This document shows, in pieces, positions 17,858 through 25,714 of a stretch of 64,000 nucleotides of DNA; within the stretch, counting starts at the first letter, position 1, and each line of letters begins with the position of its first letter. The notes under the pieces are model-generated. The model was not told the DNA's origin, made no database searches, and saw only the letters and a program-made list of their open reading frames with translations. The DNA comes from VXNF01 sp964291305 (GTDB taxonomy: Bacteria > Actinomycetota > Acidimicrobiia > Acidimicrobiales > CATQHL01): the NCBI GenBank assembly GCA_964291305.2, contig OZ219783.1, positions 1,922,001 through 1,986,000 of the forward strand, in the 5' to 3' direction. A program made the translations under genes and the position numbers.

Positions 17858-18999
17858 GGAACCTCGATTCCCTGGCGACGATCTCGCTGGTAAGCCGACT
17901 CTGCGACAAGAACGATAAGAAAATCCAACCGCTCAAGCCAAAGGAGTACTGGGAGCTCTGTGATAAGTTGTCGGAAGGGCCGAAGGAGTTGTTCGAACAG
18001 AGCGCTGAAGAGCTATCGAAAAACTATTATTGGAAGAAATCCGACCACAAACTACCGGACAAAATCGCGCTCCTGCTCAATGATAACGATCACGCCAAAG
18101 CAATAGATTCTGAGATTAAGAAACTGCATGGAAAGGGCATCAAAACGCTCACTCCTTTTGATGACTGCTATCCGAAGCGTTTGCGCGAGCAGCTCAAAGA
18201 CAAATCACCCCCGCTTCTTTACGTGGCCGGTGATCTTGACCTCCTCCAGCGCCCCGGGGTTGGGATCGTCGGGAGCCGTGACATAAATAAGGATGGTGCT
18301 GAGAGAGCAGAGGAGGCCGCGGAGCGAGCAGCTCAACTCGACGGCTATGTGCTGATCTCCGGGGGCGCGCGGGGTGTGGACCAGATAGCCATGGACTCTG
18401 CGTTAGAGGCAGGTGGGAGCGTCGTTGGCATCCTCGCTGATTCATTCCTGCGAAGGCTCAGGCGTCCAGATGTGCGAAGGGCCATCCACGACGGCAGAGC
18501 GGCCATGTGTACGCCCTACAACCCTGATGCGCCTTTCAACGTGGGAATGCGTATGGGCAGAAACAAGCTCGTGTATGCACTTTCCCTAATCACGCTGGTA
18601 ATCGCCAGCGAGCACGACAAGGGCGGAACATGGGCCGGAGCCGTCGAAGCCTTAAACAACGAATACGGGCGAGTGGTCGTGTGGCGAGGAAAAGGCGAAG
18701 GGGTCGGCAACCAGGAACTCATCGCAAAAGGCGCGGAAGCTATCTCGTCAATCGACGATCTCGAAACTGTGCTCCAGCAGATGGCTACTTCGTCGGACGA
18801 TGATACGGAGGCGGAGCCGTTCAGCGAACGGTCTGATCCGGTCGGCCAGCAGATGGCTACTTTGTCGGACGATGATGCGGAGGTTATTTCATCAACCGAA
18901 GATGCCGAAAGCGCCTTAAAAGATCCCCCAACAACCTCGCCTGAGCCTAAGGCTGAGTCTGTCGAGCCGACGCCCGCAGCCCAGCCATCACTTTTCTAA
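17854..18999 (+). CDS. DprA/Smf-like SLOG-fold protein coupled to the RecQ-PRTase
   Basis: A protein of 381 residues with a strong Shine-Dalgarno (GGGAGGT) inside the end of the helicase gene. Residues 1-85 are helical and charged. Residues of about 85-290 form the DprA Rossmann-like domain: FDDCYPKRLREQL, GVGIVGSRD, LISGGARGVDQIAMDSAL, then GMRMGRNKLVYALS and EHDKGGTWAGAVEAL. The SGGARGVD form is typical of DprA relatives in defence or toxin-antitoxin loci rather than of competence DprA, which uses SGxAxGID. The C-terminus is acidic and low-complexity, with a repeated phrase QQMATxSDDD at about 309 and 351. Known DprA proteins bind single-stranded DNA and load RecA. Here the partner is probably the RecQ-PRTase. 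No winged-helix domain is visible at the end. Confidence 0.88.
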   Translation: MRNLDSLATISLVSRLCDKNDKKIQPLKPKEYWELCDKLSEGPKELFEQSAEELSKNYYWKKSDHKLPDKIALLLNDNDHAKAIDSEIKKLHGKGIKTLTPFDDCYPKRLREQLKDKSPPLLYVAGDLDLLQRPGVGIVGSRDINKDGAERAEEAAERAAQLDGYVLISGGARGVDQIAMDSALEAGGSVVGILADSFLRRLRRPDVRRAIHDGRAAMCTPYNPDAPFNVGMRMGRNKLVYALSLITLVIASEHDKGGTWAGAVEALNNEYGRVVVWRGKGEGVGNQELIAKGAEAISSIDDLETVLQQMATSSDDDTEAEPFSERSDPVGQQMATLSDDDAEVISSTEDAESALKDPPTTSPEPKAESVEPTPAAQPSLF

Positions 19000-19002
19000 C
19001 AT

Positions 19003-19028
19003 GACTTATACTCCTCGGATAGTGCGAG
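19003..19028 (-). repeat. GATATAAGCC-type repeat, degenerate copy R4
   Basis: On the minus strand it reads CTCGCACTATCCGA, a 4-base insertion GGAG, then TATAAGTC. This matches R2 in inverted orientation, so R2 and R4 bracket the RecQ-DprA operon. It lies between the end of the DprA-like gene and the 3' end of the nucleotidyltransferase gene. Confidence 0.45.
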
Positions 19029-19085
19029 TAAAATCACACAACTACCAGCCGAAACGAGCCAGAACAGAACAGCGTGTTGAAAGGC

Positions 19086-20102
19086 TTACAAGTCGGAGCC
19101 TAGATTGCCACTACGCGGCTTCCCGCTGCGGATATCTTGGCCAGCAATAAATGCAACAACCGACTCCCAGTCAGCCACAACTTCTTGAAACAGCTTGTTT
19201 CCAGGCTCCACAACAGCGCGCAAGTCATCAACCAGTTTTTTGGTAACTGCAACAGCCACAGCAGCGTAATCAACTGCGAGATCATCTGCGATTGTCCAAG
19301 AGATCGTCAAGTCGTCAGGATATGTACCCTCAACCCGCCAAGACGACATAACTTTCAAATCAATGTTCCACTCTTCGAGACAATCAACAAGCTCGGCCCG
19401 CTTACCTGGCGGCAGCAAGTCCAGGCAAGCTGAAACGTTATGACCGGCACCAAAACGACTAAAGCCAGGAAGTGTGGGGGTGTAATGCAAAGTCGCTAAC
19501 GCTTTGAGTGTCACTTCGACAGTTAGCGCCGCCGCCGTACACACGCGTGTCATACGTCTAAGCCGAGCCTTTTCCCGCTGTTCCGGTAAAACCGAACAAG
19601 ACTCCTCTCTCGCACCCGCGGAAGTGGCAACCTGCAAAGCATCTAAGCTAAGCAGTACCTCCTCGGCAAACAGACGAAGAGCCTCCTCCCGGTCGCTTAT
19701 AGCCCGCACCATCGCCTTGTCCCACTGGACTTCGCCGCGACAAGCGGACACGCCAACCGAAACCAACCACCGGTCGCTGATTCGGCGTTCAAACGAACTG
19801 GGTACCTTCTCAACACGCTTCTTCCACTCCGGGCGGTCCGTGACAAACACCTGCACCGGCCAGCGCCGCGCAATCGCCTCCGAAGCTGCTTTCTCCAAAC
19901 AGCAGGTCAACTCATACCGCTCGCCATAATCAATGTCAGCGAACAACGCCACCAAATCAAGGTCGCTTAGCGCCGTGGCCTCCCCACAAGCCACCGACCC
20001 GTAAAGCAACACCTCCTCGGCACCCTCCGCCAACAGCGCCTCAGCCGCCCGACGAGCATCACCTATCGAAGGTGCAACATCCTGGACCAGCATCACACTC
20101 AC
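19086..20102 (-). CDS. Nucleotidyltransferase (MNT-like) fused to a HEPN-like helical domain
   Basis: A protein of 338 residues from a GTG at 20102. The N-terminal half is a minimal nucleotidyltransferase fold: LLYGSVACGEATALSDLDLV carries the GS motif and the paired Asp (DLD), and a third acidic position is expected near QVFVTD. The C-terminal half is all-helical, and AGHNVSACLDLLPPGKR resembles the HEPN signature of substrate-binding partners of such enzymes. No RxxxxH RNase motif is evident, so that part is probably not a ribonuclease. Fusions of this kind occur as toxin-antitoxin proteins (MNT/HEPN) and as antibiotic nucleotidyltransferases. The target is unknown. Two paralogues exist in this window (a decayed one at 13423-13897 and an intact one at 59841-60839). 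It is bracketed by repeats R4 and R5. Confidence 0.75.
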   Translation of the reverse strand: MSVMLVQDVAPSIGDARRAAEALLAEGAEEVLLYGSVACGEATALSDLDLVALFADIDYGERYELTCCLEKAASEAIARRWPVQVFVTDRPEWKKRVEKVPSSFERRISDRWLVSVGVSACRGEVQWDKAMVRAISDREEALRLFAEEVLLSLDALQVATSAGAREESCSVLPEQREKARLRRMTRVCTAAALTVEVTLKALATLHYTPTLPGFSRFGAGHNVSACLDLLPPGKRAELVDCLEEWNIDLKVMSSWRVEGTYPDDLTISWTIADDLAVDYAAVAVAVTKKLVDDLRAVVEPGNKLFQEVVADWESVVAFIAGQDIRSGKPRSGNLGSDL

Positions 20103-20133
20103 AACAACACATTACCCAAAGCCACCCCCGCTT

Positions 20134-20157
20134 TAGATATAAACCCAAAGATCAAGA
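20134..20157 (+). repeat. GATATAAGCC-type repeat, weak copy R5
   Basis: Reads TAGATATAAACCC then AAAGATCAAG, similar to the right half of R3 (GATATAAGCCCC, AATCGAG). It sits upstream of the nucleotidyltransferase gene and touches the end of dnaJ. Similarity is limited and it may be coincidental. Confidence 0.3.
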
Positions 20158-21240
20158 ACCTAAACTAGAGCGCAGCCTGCTGCGTAGGCCGCCGGCGTCA
20201 ACCTCCTCGCTCCGCATTCGGGCTAACTCCCGCAAAAGGTCGGCCTGCTCGCCATTCAGTTGCTCTGGAGTCTGCACCACAATCTCCACCAGAAGATCAC
20301 CCCGTCCTCTGCCGCGCACCCTAGGAACTCCCTGTTGACGCAAACGCACCGTATGACCAGACTGCGTGCCGGCGGCAACCCTTAGCTCCTGCGAATCCTC
20401 GAGCGTCTCGACCATCACTCGGCCGCCCAGCGCGGCCAGCGTCATCGGCACCTCCACGGTGGTCAGCAAATCATCGCCGTGGCGCTGCAGCGTGGGATGT
20501 GGGCGGAGCCGTACATGTACATAAAGATCGCCTCGGGGGCCGCCTCGCAGCCCTACACCGCCCATGCCGTTCAGGCGCAGGATGGTGTCGCTGTCCACAC
20601 CGGCCGGCACCTCAAGCTCACGAGTTTCCTCGCCTCTGATCCGACCCTGCCCCCGGCAGGCACGGCAGGGGCTCTCGACGTACTGACCCAGACCCGAGCA
20701 GCGGCGGCAGGTGCCCGCTGTCACCATCTGGCCCAGCAGAGACTGGCGCACCTGGCGGACCTGCCCACTGCCACCGCAATCACGACAGGTCACCGCATCG
20801 GTTCCGGCGGCAGCACCCGTGGCCTCGCAGTCCCCGCAAGCCACAGCCAGCGTGACAGTCACCTGGTGGCTCCCGCCGAAGACGGCGTCGGCTAGATCTA
20901 ACTCCAACACCGCCTCCACATCCGAGCCGGCGGCCGCAGCGCTTCGGCTGGGGGCGCCGAAGCCACCCAAACCCCCATCGCCGAAGAACGCGGCGAAGAT
21001 GTCGAAGGGGTTGGAAGGAGCCTCTGCGGATCCGAAACGGTCGTAGTTGGCTCGCCGCTCGGGGTCGGCGAGCACCTCGTAAGCGGCCGCTAACTCTTTG
21101 AAACGTTCCTCGGCGCTGGGATCGTCGGGGTTGCGGTCGGGATGAGACTCTCGCGCTAGACGCCGGTAGGCCTGCTTGATCTCCTCCGCGGTCGCCCGGG
21201 GAGACACGCCAAGCACCTCGTAGTAGTCGCGACCGGCCAT
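20152..21240 (-). CDS. dnaJ: Chaperone protein DnaJ
   Basis: Hsp40 co-chaperone of 362 residues that delivers substrates to DnaK and stimulates its ATPase. The J domain is at 1-70 with the HPD motif (ARESHPDRNPDD), followed by a Gly/Phe-poor linker. The zinc region has four CxxCxGxG-like repeats (CGDCEATG, CRDCGGSG, CRRCSGLG, CRACRGQG), and the C-terminal peptide-binding domain includes LRLNGMGGVGLRGG. It lies directly downstream of hrcA with a 21-base gap, forming lepA-hrcA-dnaJ. Pairing with HrcA suggests heat-shock control, but I see no CIRCE inverted repeat in front of hrcA or dnaJ. Its 3' end touches the accessory island. Confidence 0.97.
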   Translation of the reverse strand: MAGRDYYEVLGVSPRATAEEIKQAYRRLARESHPDRNPDDPSAEERFKELAAAYEVLADPERRANYDRFGSAEAPSNPFDIFAAFFGDGGLGGFGAPSRSAAAAGSDVEAVLELDLADAVFGGSHQVTVTLAVACGDCEATGAAAGTDAVTCRDCGGSGQVRQVRQSLLGQMVTAGTCRRCSGLGQYVESPCRACRGQGRIRGEETRELEVPAGVDSDTILRLNGMGGVGLRGGPRGDLYVHVRLRPHPTLQRHGDDLLTTVEVPMTLAALGGRVMVETLEDSQELRVAAGTQSGHTVRLRQQGVPRVRGRGRGDLLVEIVVQTPEQLNGEQADLLRELARMRSEEVDAGGLRSRLRSSLGS

Positions 21241-21261
21241 GGGCTTGAAGAAGACTTAGAC

Positions 21262-22278
21262 CTAGCCGCTACTCAGCATGCTGCTGAGCTGTCGGCTGAT
21301 CACCGCCACGGTCGCCATCGCCTGGGGGTAGTTGAGATGCGTAGGCCCTAGCACCGCAATAGACCCTGCACGGTGCCCCTCCACCAGGTAAGGCGACACG
21401 ACCACCGAGCATTCGCTGAGCGGCACTAGCCCTGTCTCTCCGCCGATGGCTACCTCCATACCCCGATCCATGATGTCCCGCAGCAGCGTTATCACCGCGT
21501 ACTGCCGCTCCAGCAGAACCAGTATCTGCTGCGCGGTCTCGATGGCGTCAAACGACCGCAACACCGTAGCGTGACCACCTACAAAGAGGTGCTCGGCCAG
21601 ACCGCCAGAGGCACCGCGCAGAGCTTCTACTGCCGCGGTGACCACCCGGGCGGCCGCTGCGGGCAATCCCTCGAGCACTACTTCGGCTTCGACCGGCCTA
21701 CCCACCAGTGATCTGGCAAGGACCTCGGCAGCAAAATCTATGTCAGCGGGCTCTGGGGGGGTATCAAACTCGAGGACTCGCTGCTCCACGGCGCCGGTTG
21801 ACAAGACAGCCACCACTAGCACCACATGGCTGGAAAGATCCACCAACTGCACCGAGCGGACCACCGCAGTGGCGACTTGTGGACCCACCACAATCGCAGC
21901 ACAACGGGTGACCTCCGCCAGCAAGGAAGAGAGCGAGGCCAGAACCGACCCCAACTCGCCGTGGGTATGAGCGAAGAACTCGCTTATCTGGCGACCCTCC
22001 GCTGGTCCCAGGCTGTACGGCTCCATGAGCGAGTCCACGAAATAGCGGTACCCGGACTCGGTGGGCACTCTGCCCGAGGAGGTATGTGGTTGGTGCAAGT
22101 AGCCGGCGTGTTCCAGCGCCAGCATCTCCTTGCGAATCGTGGCCGGGGAGACATCGAAGTCTTGCGAGTCACAAACAGTTCCCGACCCCACGGGAGAGGC
22201 ACTAGATATGTAGCACTCCACCACAGCGCGCAGGATCTCCTCCTTGCGTTGTGAGAGCACATTGGCGCCAGTTCCCAT
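21262..22278 (-). CDS. hrcA: Heat-inducible transcription repressor HrcA
   Basis: Repressor of class I heat-shock genes, 338 residues. The N-terminal winged helix is clear (RKEEILRAVVECYISSASPV, then SPATIRKEMLALEHAGYLHQ). The central region has the HrcA GAF-like part (GVGxx-type VVSPYLVEGHRAGSIAVLGP). The C-terminus has PTHLNYPQAMATVAVISRQL. It normally binds CIRCE elements (TTAGCACTC, spacer, GAGTGCTAA). None is seen in this window, so its targets lie elsewhere. It sits between lepA and dnaJ on the minus strand. Confidence 0.96.
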   Translation of the reverse strand: MGTGANVLSQRKEEILRAVVECYISSASPVGSGTVCDSQDFDVSPATIRKEMLALEHAGYLHQPHTSSGRVPTESGYRYFVDSLMEPYSLGPAEGRQISEFFAHTHGELGSVLASLSSLLAEVTRCAAIVVGPQVATAVVRSVQLVDLSSHVVLVVAVLSTGAVEQRVLEFDTPPEPADIDFAAEVLARSLVGRPVEAEVVLEGLPAAAARVVTAAVEALRGASGGLAEHLFVGGHATVLRSFDAIETAQQILVLLERQYAVITLLRDIMDRGMEVAIGGETGLVPLSECSVVVSPYLVEGHRAGSIAVLGPTHLNYPQAMATVAVISRQLSSMLSSG

Positions 22279-22311
22279 GGCAATCCGATACTACCTTGCT
22301 GGCTAGCTGTC

Positions 22312-24099
22312 CTAGGACGAGGGCAGGCGCAGCGCCGAAACGAACGCCTCGGGCGGTACCTCCACCCGTCCGATGGACTTCATCCGCTTCTTCCCCGCCT
22401 TTTGGCGTTCCAGCAGCTTCCGCTTGCGAGTGACGTCACCGCCGTAGAGCCCGGCCGTGACATCCTTACGGTAAGCCTTCACCGTCTCACGGGCGATTAT
22501 GCGGCTGCCTATAGCCGCCTGGATTGGAACGTCGAACTGCTGGCGCGGGATCAACTCCGCCAGTCTGGCCGTCATCTGCCGACCGTAGCTGTAAGCCGTC
22601 GTGCGATGCACGATGGAGCTAAAGGCGTCCACGGGTTCATGCTGTAGCAGGATGTCCACCTTCACCAGGTCAGAATCCTCATAGCCGTCGGTGTCGTAGT
22701 CCAGGCTGGCATAGCCCTGGGTGCGGCTCTTGAGTTGATCGTAGAAATCGGTCACCACTTCGGCCAGCGGCAGCCGGTAACGCAGCTCAACTCGCTCCGG
22801 CGACAGATAATCCATACCCCGCAGAGCACCCCGGCGCTTTTGGCAGAGCTCCATAAGCGTGCCCGTATGGCGTGCTGGAGCAATAATGGTCAGCAGCAGG
22901 AACGGTTCGGCAATCGCGGTCACCTCGCCCGCTGGCGGCAGCCGGCTGGGGCTATCCACTGCTACCTCAGCACCCGCCGTGGTGCGCACCCGGTACTCCA
23001 CCGAAGGAGTCGTGGCGATGATGTCCAGACCAAACTCCCGCTCAAGCCGCTCGGTAATGATCTCCATGTGCAGCAACCCCAAGAACCCGCAGCGATAACC
23101 GAAGCCCAGGGCGGTGGAAGTCTCGGGCATGTAGCTGAAGCTGGAGTCATTTAGCCGCAGCCGGTCCAGCGCGTCGCGCAGGTCTAGATACTCATCGCCG
23201 TCGATGGGATACAGGCCACAGAACACCATCGCCTTGGGCTCTCGGTAGCCCACCAGCGGGGCTGCCGCAGGCCGGCGGGCATCGGTGACCGTCTCGCCGG
23301 CGCGGGCCTCGGCGGTGTTCTTCACCCCGGCAATGAGATACCCCACCTCGCCGGGGCCTAGTTCGGTTACAGGTGTCGTGGCCGGGGTTCTCACCCCGAT
23401 CTCCTGAGCTTCGTGAGTGGCTCCGGATTGCATGAAACGGACTTGTGCATCGCTCCGCAACCTGCCATGCAGCACACGCACCGAGCTGACCACCCCCCGA
23501 TATTGATCGAAGTGTGAGTCGAAGACGAGGGCTTGGAGCGCCGCTGTTGGATCCCCCGCGGGCGGCGGCACCTGCTGGGTTACGGCGTCGAGCAGCTGCT
23601 GTACGCCCTCTCCGGTCTTAGCCGAGATACGCAGAACCTCAGCGGGGGGAATCCCCAGAACCTGGGAGATCTCGCCAGCCACGCCGTCGGGGTCGGCCGC
23701 TGGTAAATCCACCTTGTTGAGCGCGGCCACGATCGTAAGGTCGTGTTCAAGTGCCATCGCGCAGTTTGCCAGGGTCTGCGCTTCGATCCCCTGAGCCGCA
23801 TCCACCAGCAGGATCACCCCTTCGCACGCCGCCAGCGAGCGTGACACCTCGTAGCCGAAGTCCACGTGCCCGGGCGTGTCGATCAGGTTTATCAACCACC
23901 GGCCGTAAGCCAGTCGCACACTTTGCAGCTTGATAGTGATGCCGCGCTCGCGTTCCAGGTCCATGGAGTCCAAATACTGGGCGCGCATAGAGCGGGGTTC
24001 GACCGCCTTGCAGATCTCCAGGAACCGGTCAGCGAGCGTTGACTTCCCATGGTCTATGTGGGCGATGATCGCCACGTTGCGTATGCGGGACTGATCCAT
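22312..24099 (-). CDS. lepA: Elongation factor 4 (LepA) GTPase
   Basis: Ribosome-associated translational GTPase that acts on stalled or mis-translocated ribosomes. The start is ATG 24099, because homologues begin with a short leader before RIRNVAIIAHIDHGKST. The frame is open 13 codons further up, to 24138. G motifs are AHIDHGKST, DTPGH (VDFGYEVSRSL follows) and NKVD. The C-terminal LepA-specific domain is intact (YASLDYDTDGYEDSDLVKVD and the basic tail AGKKRMKSIGRVEVPPEAF). Length of 595 residues is normal. It is first of the lepA-hrcA-dnaJ run and divergent from rpsT. Confidence 0.97.
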   Translation of the reverse strand: MDQSRIRNVAIIAHIDHGKSTLADRFLEICKAVEPRSMRAQYLDSMDLERERGITIKLQSVRLAYGRWLINLIDTPGHVDFGYEVSRSLAACEGVILLVDAAQGIEAQTLANCAMALEHDLTIVAALNKVDLPAADPDGVAGEISQVLGIPPAEVLRISAKTGEGVQQLLDAVTQQVPPPAGDPTAALQALVFDSHFDQYRGVVSSVRVLHGRLRSDAQVRFMQSGATHEAQEIGVRTPATTPVTELGPGEVGYLIAGVKNTAEARAGETVTDARRPAAAPLVGYREPKAMVFCGLYPIDGDEYLDLRDALDRLRLNDSSFSYMPETSTALGFGYRCGFLGLLHMEIITERLEREFGLDIIATTPSVEYRVRTTAGAEVAVDSPSRLPPAGEVTAIAEPFLLLTIIAPARHTGTLMELCQKRRGALRGMDYLSPERVELRYRLPLAEVVTDFYDQLKSRTQGYASLDYDTDGYEDSDLVKVDILLQHEPVDAFSSIVHRTTAYSYGRQMTARLAELIPRQQFDVPIQAAIGSRIIARETVKAYRKDVTAGLYGGDVTRKRKLLERQKAGKKRMKSIGRVEVPPEAFVSALRLPSS

Positions 24100-24365
24100 G
24101 ACCTCACCAGCGGTGGCACCGGAGCCCAGACCGAGCATTCGGCGGGCACGCCGGCGGGCGCCAGAGCAGGCACCCAGGATTCGTAACCTCGATGTTACCG
24201 GCCTCCGGCTAGGCGACAGCGATCCAGCACCGGATGCGGCCGGGCGTCGCTAGCATGGCTTGGTCGATTCGTGTGCACCCTCCAAGGTGTGCCGGCGCAG
24301 CCGCTCCGCCAGCCGACAGTGACCAACCGACAGTGATCGACCACCAATGATCGCGAGGGAACAAC

Positions 24366-24641
24366 GTGGCCAACATCAAGAGCCAGATCAAGCGAAACCG
24401 CCAGAACCTTAAGCGACGGATGCGCAACAGGTCGGTGAGGTCCGAAGTGGAAACGCGCAGTGCCCGAGCCACCGCCGCGGCAAGAGCTGGCGATGACGAC
24501 GCAGCTGAGAAGCTAAAACTGGCCATCAAGCGGATCGACACAGCAGCCGCCAAGGGCGTCCTACACGCCAACACCGCCGCCCGCAAGAAGTCACGACTGA
24601 CGCGCCGAATCGCCCGCATAACCGCCGGCGAGGAGGGCTGA
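24366..24641 (+). CDS. rpsT: 30S ribosomal protein S20
   Basis: Primary-binding small-subunit protein of 91 residues, Lys/Arg/Ala-rich and helical (ANIKSQIKRNRQNLKRRMRN). It starts at GTG 24366 with GCGAGGG upstream. The C-terminus KGVLHANTAARKKSRLTRR is the family signature. The gene converges on holA with only 11 bases between the stops. That rpsT/lepA/holA neighbourhood is common in bacteria. The upstream region 24279-24365 probably holds its promoter. It contains a direct repeat CGACAGTGA(C/T), unassigned. Confidence 0.97.
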   Translation: MANIKSQIKRNRQNLKRRMRNRSVRSEVETRSARATAAARAGDDDAAEKLKLAIKRIDTAAAKGVLHANTAARKKSRLTRRIARITAGEEG

Positions 24642-24652
24642 GCGCCACCTAG

Positions 24653-25714
24653 TCAACGGTGCAGTTGGCTAAGTCGGGCGACTAAGACTTCAAGGGTTGC
24701 TTCGGGTTCCAGCGCGGTTTGGCCCCGAACATCCAGATCAGCAGTAGCCAGTAGCGCTACTGCGCGGCGGATCCGCCCCGAACCCAGTTGGCGGGCCGCC
24801 ATAAGCGCTTTGCGGGCAGCGAAGGTGGAGCCTCCCGAGCGCATCAGGCCCGCCTGGCGCAGCACCTCCGCAGCCGCAGCCTCGTCGCGGGCTCCTGCCC
24901 CGTCGAGGTGCAACAGGCGGTCTACATAGTTGCGCAGGATCGCAAGAATCTGCAGGGGGTGCATAGCTTCGGGTCCACAGAGGCGCTGGAGGCAAGCTAG
25001 CGAGCCGCCGATGTCGCCTTTGCCGATGGCATCGGTTAGTTCCCACGGTGGCACCGTCCCGCGTTCACCTAAGAAGGGCGCTACCTCGCCAGCTCCGAGG
25101 CGAACTCCCGAGCCGTAGGCTCCCTCGAGGGTGTCCAGGACCGCCCAGACACGTGTGCGGTCCTCGCCGAGATGCTCAGCTAGCAATTCGGTAGCGGCAC
25201 GGTCCAAGCTCACCGGGGCATCGGCTAGTTGCTCGATGAGCCAAGCCTGACCAGCCCGACCCCGACCTACTTGGACTCGCCGACAGGAGCCTCCGGCCGC
25301 CTCGACCGCCTCGGTGAGCACAGTCGGCAAGGGACGCAACTGGGTCTGCGAGGCACCCTTCTCCCAGACAAGCAATAGCCGTGTGGTCTCGAGCGGGGCC
25401 GCCAGGTACTCGATCAGGGGAGCAAGCTCCGAGGCCGAGAACACACCCAGATGACGGGCCACCACAACCCGATAGTCGCTCAACATGGGGGGAGTCTGCG
25501 CGGCGTCGACAACCACAGAGACAGCCAGCGAGCCATCGCCAATGGCGTAGTCCTCCTCCCCTAGTTCGGTTACTACAAGGGAGCTGTCGGCATCCCCTAG
25601 GAGCCGGGTGAGTGAATCGGCCACCATCCGGTGCAGTGCCACAGAGTCACCACTGGACACCAACTCGACGAGACCGGCTACCTGCGAGCCGGCGGAGGCT
25701 CCCGCTGGGTTCAT
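24653..25714 (-). CDS. holA: DNA polymerase III delta subunit
   Basis: Clamp-loader subunit that opens the beta clamp, 353 residues. Homology is diffuse, as usual for HolA, but the layout fits: a divergent N-terminal domain with PPMLSDYRVVVARHLGVFSA, the middle RPLPTVLTEAVEAAGG, and the C-terminal collar region (QILAILRNYVDRLLHL, then FAARKALMAARQLG and VALLATADLDVRG). The start overlaps the preceding folP-like gene by 4 bases (ATGA). Position after comEC and against rpsT is the classic holA context. A minor alternative would be a general AAA protein, but no Walker A is present, which fits delta. Confidence 0.92.
   Translation of the reverse strand: MNPAGASAGSQVAGLVELVSSGDSVALHRMVADSLTRLLGDADSSLVVTELGEEDYAIGDGSLAVSVVVDAAQTPPMLSDYRVVVARHLGVFSASELAPLIEYLAAPLETTRLLLVWEKGASQTQLRPLPTVLTEAVEAAGGSCRRVQVGRGRAGQAWLIEQLADAPVSLDRAATELLAEHLGEDRTRVWAVLDTLEGAYGSGVRLGAGEVAPFLGERGTVPPWELTDAIGKGDIGGSLACLQRLCGPEAMHPLQILAILRNYVDRLLHLDGAGARDEAAAAEVLRQAGLMRSGGSTFAARKALMAARQLGSGRIRRAVALLATADLDVRGQTALEPEATLEVLVARLSQLHR

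Noticed and set aside
22279..22311. CIRCE operator in front of hrcA
   Set aside because: No TTAGCACTC/GAGTGCTAA inverted repeat is present in the short gap or elsewhere near the heat-shock genes.
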